From Dasysyrphus tricinctus (lineage: Eukaryota > Arthropoda > Insecta > Diptera > Syrphidae): a stretch of 64,000 nucleotides of DNA. Location of the stretch: NCBI GenBank assembly GCA_963921185.1, contig OY992531.1, positions 166,658,017 through 166,722,016 of the forward strand, written 5' to 3'. This document shows, piece after piece, positions 10,748-21,509 of the stretch. Within the stretch, counting starts at the first letter, position 1, and each line of letters starts with the position of its first letter. The notes beneath the pieces were generated by a model that did no database searches, was not told the origin of the DNA, and was given only the letters and a program-made list of their open reading frames with translations. The position numbers and the translations under genes are program-made.

Positions 10748-12807
10748 TGGATCCTCGAAAACGTCAATGCCCAAAAAAAAAAATAGTTTGTAAGAGTTGA
10801 CTGATGATCAATTGGCTGAATTCGACGATGATGTTTAAGCAGCGATGACACCATCTGTGATCCTGATTACGTTGTTGACAACATTGAGCCAGATAATTTT
10901 GCTGACATTTTGGAAAATGATGAACAAATAATTGAAGAATGCATCCAGCGAATGAATGAAGCTGAAACGACAGATGCATTTGTGAAGGCTATGCACCTAA
11001 ATTTAAGCGAAATTGACAATCCCGCAGCTTCCTCAACTTTTATTATTGATACTACAGAGCTGCAGCAATCCACTCAATCTGCCATACCGAATTCTTGCTT
11101 TAAATCTCTAAAAAGGCCATGATCTCCTTTGCCATCGTTTGAGGCTACTGGGCCAATAATTCAGCCTTCTTCTGGGGGATTCAATGGTTTACTCAGTTCT
11201 GTTACAAAGGACCCAAAAAAAACTTTCAAGATTGTTCTGGCGTAAACGCTCAATCCTCAATGCGTCAACACGTTAATGAGGTTGCATTGCATCACTTCCA
11301 TTGAGTGTTAAAAACAGTGAAACGCTAATGGAAATTTTTAATTGGAGCTTATTACCGAAGAGACAAATCGTTGTGCTTTGACGGAAAACATAAACTCCGG
11401 TTTCAAAACTTCTGCCCCAGAAATTAGACATTGTATTGGAATAATGATTTACATGTCCCTATACCGATATCCTAACATGGAGAGCTATACTGGGGTAAAA
11501 ATGCCTTCCCATCAATTCAAAAATGTACATATGCCGTTGAAACGATTTACTGCAATCAAGAGGTTTTTATGTTTTCAAGATGAATCCCAACGAAGAAAAA
11601 AAGGTGAACCCGGCTACGACCCTTTGTTTCGAATCAGTGCTCTAGCGAATAAACTCAATGAGCGGTTCGATTCAATTCCAAGAAAAAACACCATCTTCCC
11701 CAATATATGCCAAACAAGCCGCACAAGTGGGGTGTCAAATTGTTTGTTCTCTGCGATTCAAATGGATTTGCCTACCGTTTTGAGGTGTACAATGGTGCTG
11801 GTGATAATGTAATCTTATTTGGTACACCGGATCTAGGAGCCACATCTAATGTTGTTGTTCGGTTATCACAAACAATTCCTGAGTTTGCAAACTATATTGT
11901 CTATTTCGATAACTTCTACACATCGCTACCTCTTTTGGTCTATTTGCGAGCCCGAGAAATCTTCAGTTTAGGCACAGTGAGAGGTGAATTTTTAATATTG
12001 TTCTTAGGCGATAAAATTCAATTTTTTTTTTATATAGCTAATCGTATACCAGCGTGTAAGTTGCCGACCTATTCCATAGAGTATATGACATCAATCGATG
12101 GAGTGGATGTGAATACGGTTTTATGGAAAGATAACAAGTGTGTACGTTTGGCATCCACCTACGTAGGCATTGAATCATTTGAAAGATTCAATCGTGATAC
12201 AAATATAGCTAAGGCAATTCGATACGACAGAAAGCAGAAAAAATTCATTGAAATAGACTGCCCCCAGATCATCCGGGAATATAATGCTCATATGGGTGGA
12301 GTTGACCTCATGGATGGGCTAATGGGGCGGTATCATATTCGTGCTAAAAGCCGAAATATCATGACAAGGCTCTTTTACCATTTTATTGACATGGCCGCAA
12401 AGAACGCATACGTTTTATACAAACGAATTCATGCCGAAAAACGGAACAATTTGATCGAAGAAGAACTGGTTCTGCAGCTTCCAAAATTTTGGGACGAAAT
12501 TGCTGCTGGCCTTGTTTCTTTCAAGGAAAAATGACCGGTAGGACGACCATCATCGGCTCAAAGTGTGGAGCGAACAACATCACCAGATGCTAGCACATCC
12601 AGTGTTGGGAAAAGATCTGTTCACTCCGTTGCTGATGTTCGTTTTGATGGCGAAAAGCATTTCCCAATTTGGGTTGATAGGACCGAAAAGAAAAGGTGTA
12701 AGCAGTGTAAAAAGTCCGACACACAAGTCGTTTGTTCCAAATGTAATCTTCATATGTGCTGTACAGCTAACAAAAATTGTTTCTGGGACTATCACCATAA
12801 AAAATAA
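10748..12807 (+). pseudogene. piggyBac transposase (PGBD-like), multiply broken, intron-bearing
   Basis: An acidic N-terminus (TDDQLAEFDDD, NDEQIIEECIQRMNE) lies in shifted frames between 10748 and 11122. The catalytic core continues at 11342-11812 (GIMIYMSLYRYP, YDPLFRISALANKL) and 11707-12534 (KPHKWGVKLFVLCDSNG, YFDNFYTS, HMGGVDLMDGLMGRYHI). The second and third catalytic Asp regions (DNFYTS, GGVDLMD) are present, but the stretch between 'RFDSIPRK' and 'MPNKPHKWG', which normally holds the first Asp (DEQM-type motif), is deleted. The cysteine-rich C-terminal finger (CKQCKKSD...CSKCNLHMCC, 12676-12795) is in frame but separated by one stop (12532-12534). A 54-base intron (11984-12037) interrupts the gene. 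It is inactive. Confidence 0.85.
11984..12037 (+). other. 54-base intron in piggyBac transposase
   Basis: Begins gtgaattttt and ends tatatag. Removal joins LGTVR to ANRIPACKLPT, restoring the family sequence. Its length is a multiple of three and it holds no stop, so conceptual translation reads straight through it as a spurious FLILFLGDKIQFFF insert. Confidence 0.75.
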
Positions 12808-13117
12808 AACATTTTAAAGTTGTTTTCTTGTTTTTTGTGAATACAAAATTTGAATTAATATTTCCATTAAAATATTTTTTTTACATGTAAGCCGACAAGA
12901 CCGCCTTGAGACGGTCTCCAACAATTCTCACCTGACAGTCGATCCGCATGAAATTTTTACCTGAAAATTTAAATATATGCGTTTTTTTACCTATATCTAC
13001 TCGAAAAAAATATGAACTTGATCCAACCATTTTTACTATTTTGCCCGTTAGAGACCCCTACAGCTGTTATGATGAGAGTAAAAATCTGAAAAAATTGGGG
13101 ATTTTTTTCTTCATTAA

Positions 13118-14453
13118 GGGCGGTATTCACCGACGGCTCATAACTTATGAGGCTCATAAACCTATTCACCAAGCAATAATAGTGAATATTTATGAGCGCT
13201 CATAAGACTTATGAGTGGTCCTGACCACTCATAAAGTTATGAGCGCTCTTTTCGAAAACTAATTCGAAAACCTTCGAAGTAACCCTTCAAGAAAATTCAC
13301 TTACTCATTTTGTCGGTACTTTTTGGATCCTTACAAAATGAGTCTCACACGCACACATATTGTAAATCCTTTTGTCTTCAGGAATTTTATTTTTTGTTTC
13401 AATTTTGTAAGTTCTTTTTGTAATTCAGGCGGTGAAAATTTGAAAAATAGGATAATAAAAGGTGTATAAAATGAATCTGTTCCGGATAGAAAATTACATA
13501 AAAGTACAGGATTGTGTACTCCATGAGTAAAAGCCTTGCCCAAGCTGTTCTTCATTCTATCACCATGATGTTTTTGAGAACAGTTAAGAACAATATTTCC
13601 TGTACCTACTTTTGTGGTCGAGAAAGTGAGTGAGCAATGTAGAAGTACCAGTACCAGTTGATTTGTTTGTCTGGGATAATAATAAGCAAAAATTTATCTC
13701 AGAAAAACTTTTTGCTTAAATCTGACAGTTTTGACAGTTTTCACACATTCATACTGTTCTGGGTCCCAATTCCGCAAGGGTGACTGATTTTCTGTGTACA
13801 CATTCTATTCACACCCAAAACAAATGCAAATAAATTTGATTGATTGTGCATGCGTTATCTGTCAAAAACTTAAAACTCATTCTTGCCGAATCGCAAAAAT
13901 CGATGTGTACACGAATTTCTGTGTACACAGAAAAAACTCACTCTTGTGGAATTGGGCCCCTGATGTAGTTTTTCTTAATTTAACACAGCTAAAATAAACC
14001 AACGTTTGACGTCTATCTCCCCTTCAAGCGAACGAGTGTATTTTGGATCCGCAAACGTAGTAGACAATGTACGAACGAAATAATTAGCGAAACCAAAAAG
14101 TAAAGTAAAAACATTTCCCTATATGAAACAAACTAAAACGTGCAATGATCTTCACCCCGAGACAAAACTAAGAAAATAAGTGGAGAGCATTAAAATCACT
14201 GTAGTCACAAAGAATTTATTTATGTGCATGCAACACTCATTTTTTCAAGGATCCAAGAAGTACCGACAAAGTGCGGTCATTTTTGAAAACAGTTTGGTTT
14301 CACAGTTTGGGAGTACCTGGGGAAGAGAGAGTTGTTCTCATTTTCGAACTTCGAAAAAGAGCTATGAGTGGTTGGTGAATAGCACAAATATAATTTAAGT
14401 TAGGAGCCTCATAAACTTAAGAGCCGTTTATGAGTGCTCGGTGAATACCGCCC
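13118..14453. mobile_element. Non-autonomous PIF/Harbinger element, 1.34 kb, TAA duplication
   Basis: Ends are GGGCGGTATTCACCGA and its inverted copy, with TAA directly outside both (13115-13117, 14454-14456). The arms extend about 200 bp with 'ctcataa' motifs and a matching 'gtcggtact-tttggatcctt' pair (near 13312 and 14250). No transposase frame. It contains a younger MITE at 13762-13959. TAA plus GGG-start TIRs is the Harbinger signature. Confidence 0.8.
13762..13959. mobile_element. 198-bp MITE with CTG target duplication, nested
   Basis: Left end GGTCCCAATTCCGCAAGGG and right end reversed GGGCCCAATTCCACAAGAG, with arms reaching 'ttctgtgtacaca'. CTG is on both sides (13759-13761, 13960-13962). 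It sits inside the Harbinger-type element, so it is younger. Confidence 0.75.
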
Positions 14454-14582
14454 TAAGAGTCGATTTAGGCTCATCCAAGATGACTTTTCTTAACGACCAC
14501 CCTGATGTTTATATATGAAACACGTTTTATTAATAAAAATAAATGAATAACTCAAACTTATCTCTAGTTTAAATATATGTAG

Positions 14583-14822
14583 CTACTCTTTCCTTGCAGC
14601 TGCTGTTAAAAATGTTGGGTCTGATATTCCAAATCGATCTTCTTCAATATGATTTCCCTTATGGAAAGGAGCCAAGTGAACTATTTCCAGTTCTTTTTCA
14701 AACGCAATTTGACATTTTTTTCGGTGCCGTTCAACGACAGACCATTGGCGATCTCGCTCTACCTTCTCTCTTTCTAATTCAGCTCGCTCATTCAGGTTCT
14801 TCGTTTCCATCATGATTCATGA
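14583..14822 (-). pseudogene. Charged helical ORF, probable Harbinger-associated remnant
   Basis: Not recognised at family level. About 76 codons from an ATG pair: METKNLNERAELEREKVERD, then VVERHRKKCQIAFEKELEIV, ending FLTAAARKE. The composition predicts a long basic/acidic helix. An AATAAA on the minus strand about 50 bases after the stop (near 14527) supports a real transcript 3' end. It neighbours the MADF and transposase remnants at 15.1-15.9 kb, so it may be a third piece of the same transposon or an unrelated domesticated gene end. Confidence 0.35.
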
Positions 14823-15111
14823 TGGATGTGGGGTGCTGATGGCCTCGTCGATTAAAAGTCGCTATCGTCGATCGCAGCACAAAGCCAACCGTTGGAAGTT
14901 ATTAAAATGGTGAATAATTATTGCATCGGTTCACTCAATGGATGAAGATATTTTTATGGAAGACCACCACCGGTTTTTTTTGCGTCGTTAGCATGATAAA
15001 ATACACGATTTTTTAAATTCCGTTTTATTTTTTTATGTTTTTCAAGCAACGACTTCATATTTCTTTTCTGCAACATTAGAAGCCTTTGTAATTTTCTCCA
15101 AATTTATTCAA

Positions 15112-15531
15112 TGGCTGATGGCTCAATGCAAGTGAATGAAATCACGGCAAAATGGAATAACCTGCGCTGCACTTGAAATCATATGCAGCCAAATAAAATT
15201 AAACCATCGGGGTCTGGACGGGAATAAATAATTAAATGGAAGTTTTTCGATGCAATGAATTTCATTGGTCCCAAAAACGATTAATTCACAATTTTTGGAC
15301 ATATTTGTAACTGCCGAAATCAAAAGATTAGAAGATGACACCCTCAAACAGCAACTGAAAAGAATCATTCAACGGGCCATAATGGACTTTAATGACAAGG
15401 TTAGCTTTTATTTTATTTGTTATTCATTCTTGTTCAAAGAGTTTTTAACTTTTATTTAGATTGAAGAAGAAAGGTTTGCTGCTTCTTTGAACCAAATTTT
15501 GGACGTTGATGGTACTACCCAACCAAAATGA
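15112..15531 (+). pseudogene. MADF-BESS accessory protein of a Harbinger element, broken
   Basis: The first part reads VNEITAKWNNLRC, then KIKPSGSGRE and WKFFDAMNFIGP, the pattern of a MADF (Myb/SANT-like) DNA-binding domain, but with three in-frame stops. After a frame change the C-terminus reads NSQFLDIFVTAEIKRLEDDT, LKQQLKRIIQRAIMDFNDK, which fits a BESS protein-interaction motif. A probable intron (about 15401-15459, starting gttagc and ending tttag) precedes IEEERFAASLNQILD and the stop at 15529-15531. AATAAA lies near 15587. It converges on the transposase tail at 15645-15870, the usual two-gene layout of insect PIF elements, where this protein helps target the transposase to DNA. Confidence 0.6.
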
Positions 15532-15644
15532 GAACCAAATTTTAGTTAAACTATAATGAACATGTTATGTATTAATTGAATTGAACAATAAAATTTTATA
15601 AATTAACTTACATTATGTATGTACATAATGTAATAAGATTCCTA

Positions 15645-15870
15645 AAAGATAGCTTGGTACTGAAACTCAACTTCTCCTGCATTCGAAGTTAAAAACCATT
15701 CCATATACTGATTTCGAATTTGTTTTGCATCACTTCCAAAATCCTCAGGAATTTCTTCCAGATCTTCAATCACTTTATCTACATTTTCAAAGGATTTAAT
15801 ATTTATAGCATTATCTGGTGACCTGACATCTATACAAAAATTGTGGAGTGCATATGCAGCACGCAGCTAA
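15645..15870 (-). pseudogene. PIF/Harbinger transposase, C-terminal fragment
   Basis: The minus strand reads AAYALHNFCIDVRSP and ends with QIRNQYMEWFLTSNAGEVEFQYQAIF and a stop. The CxLHN-like block and the terminal 'R...WF...G.V.FQY' are typical of the C-terminus of DDE_Tnp_4 transposases. All catalytic residues are missing, because the gene is cut at about 15875 by the repeat at 15880. Confidence 0.65.
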
Positions 15871-15879
15871 CGTAACCAT

Positions 15880-16283
15880 TTTAAAATAGCTTTTTATGGC
15901 CTTTGGTCCTACAAATTGGCGTTTCGTTCGGCTTTCTTACTTGAACTCATCAGTGACATAGTGAGGGTTTTGTCATACGCAATTTGTATTAAGTTCAGTT
16001 CAACTTACAAGAATTTTTCAACGAAAATCCACTGTAAACTATATCCAACAAGATTAGAATTCCTAATCATTAAGCAGGAAGTTTTTTTGCCCGGGCCAGG
16101 CATAGTTTCTATATACGAAGGTTTTATAATACAAATTCTATACTACTGAAATAAATCAGCCAAGTAGAATCAATAATTCAACAAGTCCAATCCTTAATGC
16201 TAAGTCTTCTACTTTGCTGATTTATTACAGTAGTATATAGAATTTGTATTATAAAACCTTCTTATATTATGTAGTAACCATTT
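15880..16283. repeat. Dispersed repeat 'Z', copy 1
   Basis: The segment from 'aaaatagctttttatggcctttggtcc' to 'tatagaatttgtattataaaacc' recurs inverted at 63340-63715 and in part at 61430-61545. The ends carry inverted copies of 'tatagaatttgtattataaaaccttc' (near 16115-16140 and 16238-16265). The short frames inside (16-kb and 63-kb copies alike) are repeat-borne and unlikely to be proteins. Probably non-autonomous DNA transposon sequence. Confidence 0.6.
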
Positions 16284-17356
16284 TAGCTTTCGGTGGTTCT
16301 AGGAGCACTGGTTTCTCAAACACTCAAAATCTTTTATGTTATGTTATGATTCCAAAAATGTTTTCGATAACCTAACGTGCACGGCTTACACGATAGTTAA
16401 ATATACGTTGCATACAATTCAATTGGCGATTGCTAAATGGTTTCATCATATTTCTACTCATTGCAAAAGCATAATCACAAACGAAACAGTATGGACCTGA
16501 GTGGAACAGAAGTTTTAATGTAGTTCGGGAGCTTGTAGTCCTAACGTAGCTGATGACGAAAGTCGGATGCTTACACCTCAACAGTGGTGAGTTGATTTAC
16601 TGTAAAATTTTGAAGTTGCAAAAATAACCGAAATTTTGTCTGAGCTGCGGATTCTGGAAACCCAGCCAAAACGTTAGTTGACATCCCCCTGATGACAAAA
16701 AACCACTGCTTACAACTGCTGAGTGGTGGAGACTGGAGAGTACTGCTGCAGCGGGCCTAAAGTAGCAAAAAAAAATTAAAATTAGTCTAAGATGCAGATT
16801 TATGAAACCAGTTGCATTTTTTAGTTTAACATGATGGAAAAACTTTTGCTTACACCGGGGACAATTGAGGGAAGTTGGATCCTCCCGTAGTGCATTGTAA
16901 CCTAATTTTTTGTTGGCTCTTTTTCAAAAGTGTGGCTTAGCCGACAAGTTACTCAAATAGTTTCAAAATTATTACCACCTTAATATCGTCGGTTCAAAGG
17001 TAAAACTCACTAAGTGGGGAACAAAATATTCATTTTTTTTAATCCAAATAGTATCAATTTGCCCGTTTATTATAAAGACTTTGAAAGCTATGCTCAGGAA
17101 GTTAATTTAAAAATTTGCGGAAAGTGACTTTTCAGCATCAAAAAGTATGTTTCAATCTGATTTCCTTCAAAAGTGTAATTTAAATTTGTTAGTAAGTGAG
17201 TTTTAACTTTGAACCTACGATATGTATGTAGCATGTATTATAAACGTTACCATAATTACAAATAAAAAACACTTCTTATTTAATTTAAGGGAGCTAACAT
17301 CTATTTGGAAAAGCTAACATTGAAATAGTTTGTTTCAAACAAAGAACATCCTCGAC
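16284..17356. other. Non-coding stretch, nothing recognised
   Basis: No coding homology. A possible old repeat with 'gtggtgagttg' and 'ctgagtggtgga' occurs between 16580 and 16740, but I could not define ends. Confidence 0.35.
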
Positions 17357-17580
17357 CTATACACGGACAAATTCAAACAGATTAATATGATTCTATTTGA
17401 AACAACATCAAATGAAGTTAACTGAAAGAAACAGAAATATCTTTATGTTAAATAGAAAGCATAGTAAATTTGAACAAAATCATGTCAAAATCGTTTCAAA
17501 GATGAATTAATATGTAGGATTCTATTTAAATTAAATAGAAATCGCTTTCATGAATATATTCAGTGTTTTTCTCAGTGTAG
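17357..17580. mobile_element. Possible MITE with TACAC-type ends
   Basis: The left end 'tatacacggacaaatt' and the reversed right end 'tacactgagaaaaaca' are similar. The interior holds repeated 'ttctattt' and 'aaatagaa' inverted motifs. Ends are imperfect and no target duplication is clear. Confidence 0.35.
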
Positions 17581-17727
17581 GTATATTAACTTGCAAGAAA
17601 ATCGATATAAACCGACATTTCAACTGGTTAACATTTTTTGCCGGTCATTTGTATACAACTCATTGAGATATGTATAGGTTGTGGCTTGAAATATTAATAT
17701 GGTGGAATTGGTTTATTATTTATTTTT

Positions 17728-18680
17728 ACTTGCGATATAGGTACTATAGGGCAAGTTTTGGATTCGTGCAAAAAAAAAATTTCGAGATAACAATCAAACA
17801 TGACATTACGATGATAGAGAACACGAAAAAAGTGGGTGGCACAATTCTGTCTGTCTGTCTGTCTGTCTGTCTGTCCGTACCTCAACCTACAGCCTAAACC
17901 ACTGAAGCGATTTTCTTCAAATTTTGAACTTAAGGTTTTCTTGTAACTCTCCAGAGGGGAAACTGAATTTTTTTTTTAGCTCAAAAAATAACGGTACTTG
18001 CCCTACGACCGTTAAGGAATAGCTTATTTATCTCAAAAACGGCTCGAACGATTTTGATAAAAAAAAATCAGTGTATTATTGTAGACATGGTGTACTTTTT
18101 GGTTAGAAAAAAAATTACCAAAAACATTTATTAACGGTACCTGCCATATAACGGGTTTTTTGATTTTTGGTTTTCTCATTAAGCGGTCATCCGATTTCAA
18201 TAAATTTTTTTGTGCAAAAGATTTGTTAAAATATAAATAATACTGTATACCAAAATTTTGGATTTTTAAAAAAAGATTCAAATTTTTTTTTTTGAAAATT
18301 CAATATTTCAAAAACGGGTTGATGAATTGTTTTGAAATTTCAGTTTTAAATCTATATTAATATATACTCAAAATTGGCATATCAAATTTTTTTTTTGAAA
18401 AATGTTACAAAAATTTTATATATAAAAAATTAATTTTTAAGAAAACGGCTCCAACGATTTAAAATTGTTTTTTTGCATATATTCATATTTTTTCAAGTAA
18501 TCAGATGGCATACTTTTTTTTGAGCTCTAAGTTATTTATCAGACTGTTTATACAATTAAAAGAACGATTTAAATGCTTTTTATACTTTTTCTATAATTAA
18601 TATAATTTTTTAAAGTTCTTAAGCCCCACACAACTTGAACATAAGAGCAAGTACGTGCGATCCAGTCGTGCATTTTATTT
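17728..18680 (+). mobile_element. (TCTG)n-bearing repeat, copy B
   Basis: Full-length 953-bp copy: 5' hairpin ACTTGCGATATAGGTACTAT...GGGCAAGT, TCTG tract at 17848-17875, several 'aaaacggctc-aacgattt' blocks, and the 3' end CATAAGAGCAAGTACGTGCG ... GCATTTTATTT. It is preceded by a T-run. Very similar to copy C, which lies 541 bp away in opposite orientation. Confidence 0.75.
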
Positions 18681-19221
18681 GTATTAATTCTGTATTAAAA
18701 TGTTTGTATCGAAAAATGCGGCTTTTCTGAACTTGCCGCAGGTGATCTAAGGGCTAGGAACGGCACTGCAAAGAATGTTTGGAGTCCGGTATTAGCCTCG
18801 AAGAAAGTGGGTTCAAGAAAGTGAAGTCATATTCCAATTTTCGAAAAAATGCAATAAAACATCTCTTTTTTTTGCCGCATGATATCTATGTACACAAGGT
18901 TTTTCGGACATGTTGCTGATAAAAATCGAACAACAAAATCACTTGGACTGCTACAATGACTCGCATTGAGCTCAATTGAACCAAGACCTTGTGAAATCGA
19001 TGTGTTTTCAAAATTGATATCAAAATATAGCTTATACGAGTACTTAACATATGAAACCAGAAGTTAATTCAAAATATATTAAAACCTAATATAAGATATT
19101 ACAAAGGAATACGAAATCTGTATTATATTTTAATAATACATATGTATTATAATATAAAACTTTATTTCTTGAAATTTAATTTGTAGATTATTTTCATGAA
19201 AATTGATACAAAATATATTAA
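18681..19221. other. 541-bp spacer between inverted copies B and C
   Basis: No coding homology. Contains AT-rich palindromic stretches near 19120-19160 (for example 'ttaataatacatatgtattataa'). Confidence 0.5.
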
Positions 19222-19781
19222 AATAAAATGCAACGACTGGATCGCACGTACTTGCTCTTATGTTCAAGTTGTGTGGGGCTTAAGAACTTTAAAAAATATT
19301 CAAGTAATTATAGAAAAAGTATAAAAAGCATTTAAATCGTTCTTTTAACTGTATAAACAGCCTAATAAAAAACTTAGAGCTCAAAAAAAAGTATGCCATT
19401 TGATTACTTGAAAAAATATGAATAAATGCAAAAAAAAAATTTAAAATCGTTGGAGCCGTTTTCTTAAAAATTAATTTTTTATATATAAAATTTTTGTAAC
19501 ATTTTTCAAAAAAAAAATTGGTATGCCAATTTTGAGTATATATTAATATACATTTAAAACTGAAATTTCAAAATAATTCATCAACCCGTTTTTGAAATAT
19601 TGAATTTTCAAAAAAAAAAATTTGAATCTTTTTTTAAAAATCCAAAATTTATGTTTTCAAAAATTTTGGTATGCAGTATTATTTATATTCTAACAAAGCT
19701 TTTGTGTAAAATTTTTTATTGAAATCGGATGAGCGGTTAATGAGAAAACCAAAAATCAAAAAAACCGTTATATGGCAGGTA

Positions 19782-20187
19782 AGTTACATACAAAGCCCAC
19801 AAAGAAGCCCACAAAGATAATACAAAACCAGAAGATCATATTAAGATCACCGCAGCAAATATTGCAGAACCATCATTTGGAATATTTCTGCAACAGTAAT
19901 AAGAGACGAAAGAATAACATTGGCATTTTATTTAAAAACCCACAGTCCATCACAAAATGCTGACAAAGGACGCCACAGCGCACAACAATAGATACTTTTC
20001 ATAAAAGTGAAGAGACAGTCATCATACAGTCATCATAGAGTCATCATCGAGTCATCATAGAGTCATCACAAGAACGTAGCAGCCAGCGGTCAACCTCAAC
20101 TTATCTCCTGTTATATTATTTTCGTACTTAGATCAATAAAGTTTAATTCTTTTTAAAAAACCTTTTAATAGAACGCATTTTGTAATT
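19782..20187 (+). repeat. 5' LTR of errantivirus
   Basis: Starts AGTTACATAC and ends GTAATT. It contains five tandem GTCATCA-type units (20015-20069) upstream of a polyadenylation signal AATAAA (20135-20140). The short frame inside (19772-19963) is LTR sequence, not a separate gene. Confidence 0.9.
20015..20069 (+). promoter_or_regulatory. Tandem GTCATCA motifs in LTR
   Basis: Five near-identical 10-12-base units (acagtcatcat, agagtcatcat and variants) in the U3/R part of the LTR; the 3' LTR has the same at 26445-26498. A clustered motif here may be an enhancer or binding array. AP-1/CREB-like factors are a guess from the GAGTCATC core. Confidence 0.5.
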
Positions 20188-20204
20188 GGCGCAGTCGGTA
20201 GGAT
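20187..20204 (+). other. Primer binding site (tRNA-Ser type)
   Basis: TGGCGCAGTCGGTAGGAT begins at the last base of the LTR. It matches the primer site I know for 17.6/297-type errantiviruses, which prime minus-strand synthesis from a serine tRNA. Confidence 0.75.
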
Positions 20205-20516
20205 AGGGTTTAAAAATTATTAAACGGAAATTAATAAAAACTCCTATCTAGTGATCGTTAACGTGAGTCGAAACCCAAACGCATATTGGGAACCAAACGT
20301 ATATTGGAAAAAGCGACATCATACCTACGAAAAAAAAAAAAATAAAAATCAGTGAAAAACATTACAATTCAAGATCCGTAAGGACAAATATTGTGAAATC
20401 TCGTAGAGAGAGTGTTTAATTGATTTTATCTATTAAGAAAAGGAAAAGATTAAGAATATTGTGAAAGTGAAAGTGAATATTGAACTTGAGACAAATTAAC
20501 ATAAAAAATAAAAAAT

Positions 20517-21509
20517 ATGTCAATTAATGAGGAACTACCCGTAAATGTGGCAGAGGAGAAAGAGCAGGAATTTCTTCTTAGAGAACTCCAGCATATACCA
20601 CCATTTAAAGGTGCTTCGGAAGACAATTTGGCTCTTTTCATCTCATCGGTGGAATATTTGATGACAAAAATTCAAGGACAACATAATATTGTCAAGGCGA
20701 CGTTCGCTGTACACCACAAGATACAGGGTGATGCAGTAAGAGTGATAAATGCTCTACCACATCTTGCGCCATGGAGGGATGTAAAAACCAGCTTGGTAAG
20801 GAATTATAGTGTAAAAGAAAGTTATTTAAAGATAGCACAAGAAATAGGGACAGTATTAGAAAAAAATACTTTTAAGTTATATCAAAAATTAGATAGTTTA
20901 TTGCAAAAAATTCAAATAAAGGCACAACTCGAGCCTAATCTAATTTACACGCAAAGAAATAATGAAACTTTAATCTTAGAAGCTTTCAAAAATAATTTGA
21001 CTTCTAGTCAAAAAGCAATAGTAATTGCAAGTAAATGTTCCACTATGATGGAAGCATACGATTTACTAGAATCGAATTCAATGTTGTACAATAATGAACA
21101 TGTAAAGAAACCCATCGATATGAATAAAAATCTCAATGCTTACCCTCCTAAACAAAATAACTTCATTCCTAATAGATATAATAATAATTATAAAAATCCG
21201 AATAACGTTCAGAGAAATAATAATTTGGGAATGAGTTCAGCCCAAATAAGGTTTAATAACAATCAGGTTCTAGGTAACCACAGGCAGAATCCTTTTAGAG
21301 ATTATAAATTTGGATTTCAACACAAAAATTATAATGGCTATCAAGGTCAAAATAATAATTATCAGAGTCAAAATTACTTTAGAAATCCTAATAATAGTAG
21401 ACAAGTTAGACAAGAACCAATGGAAGTTAATCGTCTAACTGACGAACAAATTAAAAATGGTGATGAGGTAAATTTTATAATAGGGGGCCTTCGAAACTTC
21501 CCATCGTAG
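20517..21509 (+). CDS. gag: Errantivirus Gag
   Basis: A 330-residue uninterrupted frame after a 330-base leader. The N-terminal two thirds form a helical capsid-like region (FISSVEYLMTKIQGQHNIVK, then ALPHLAPWRDVKTSLVRNYS). From about residue 205 the protein becomes Asn/Gln-rich (NRYNNNYKNPNNVQRNNN and similar) with basic residues, the nucleic-acid-binding part. There is no CCHC zinc knuckle, which is normal for this lineage. The ATG at 20517 is the first in a good context. Pol overlaps its end in the -1 frame, so ribosomal frameshifting is expected near 21480-21509. This is the only intact coding region of the provirus. Confidence 0.85.
   Translation: MSINEELPVNVAEEKEQEFLLRELQHIPPFKGASEDNLALFISSVEYLMTKIQGQHNIVKATFAVHHKIQGDAVRVINALPHLAPWRDVKTSLVRNYSVKESYLKIAQEIGTVLEKNTFKLYQKLDSLLQKIQIKAQLEPNLIYTQRNNETLILEAFKNNLTSSQKAIVIASKCSTMMEAYDLLESNSMLYNNEHVKKPIDMNKNLNAYPPKQNNFIPNRYNNNYKNPNNVQRNNNLGMSSAQIRFNNNQVLGNHRQNPFRDYKFGFQHKNYNGYQGQNNNYQSQNYFRNPNNSRQVRQEPMEVNRLTDEQIKNGDEVNFIIGGLRNFPS

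Larger units (their letters stand above)
10250..12930 (+). mobile_element. piggyBac-family DNA transposon, decayed
   Basis: The body encodes a piggyBac transposase with its C-terminal cysteine-rich domain. Both sides carry inverted copies of an 'agaccgtctca' motif (near 10280 and 12905-12917) and of 'gacggtcttgtcgg' (near 10631 on the left; inverted near 12890 on the right), consistent with terminal and subterminal repeats. I did not find a clean TTAA pair, so the ends are approximate. Confidence 0.7.

Noticed and set aside
15916..16149. A 77-codon frame with a homologous frame at 63205-63573
   Set aside because: Both copies are repeat Z. The similarity is at DNA level, and no domain or start context supports a protein.
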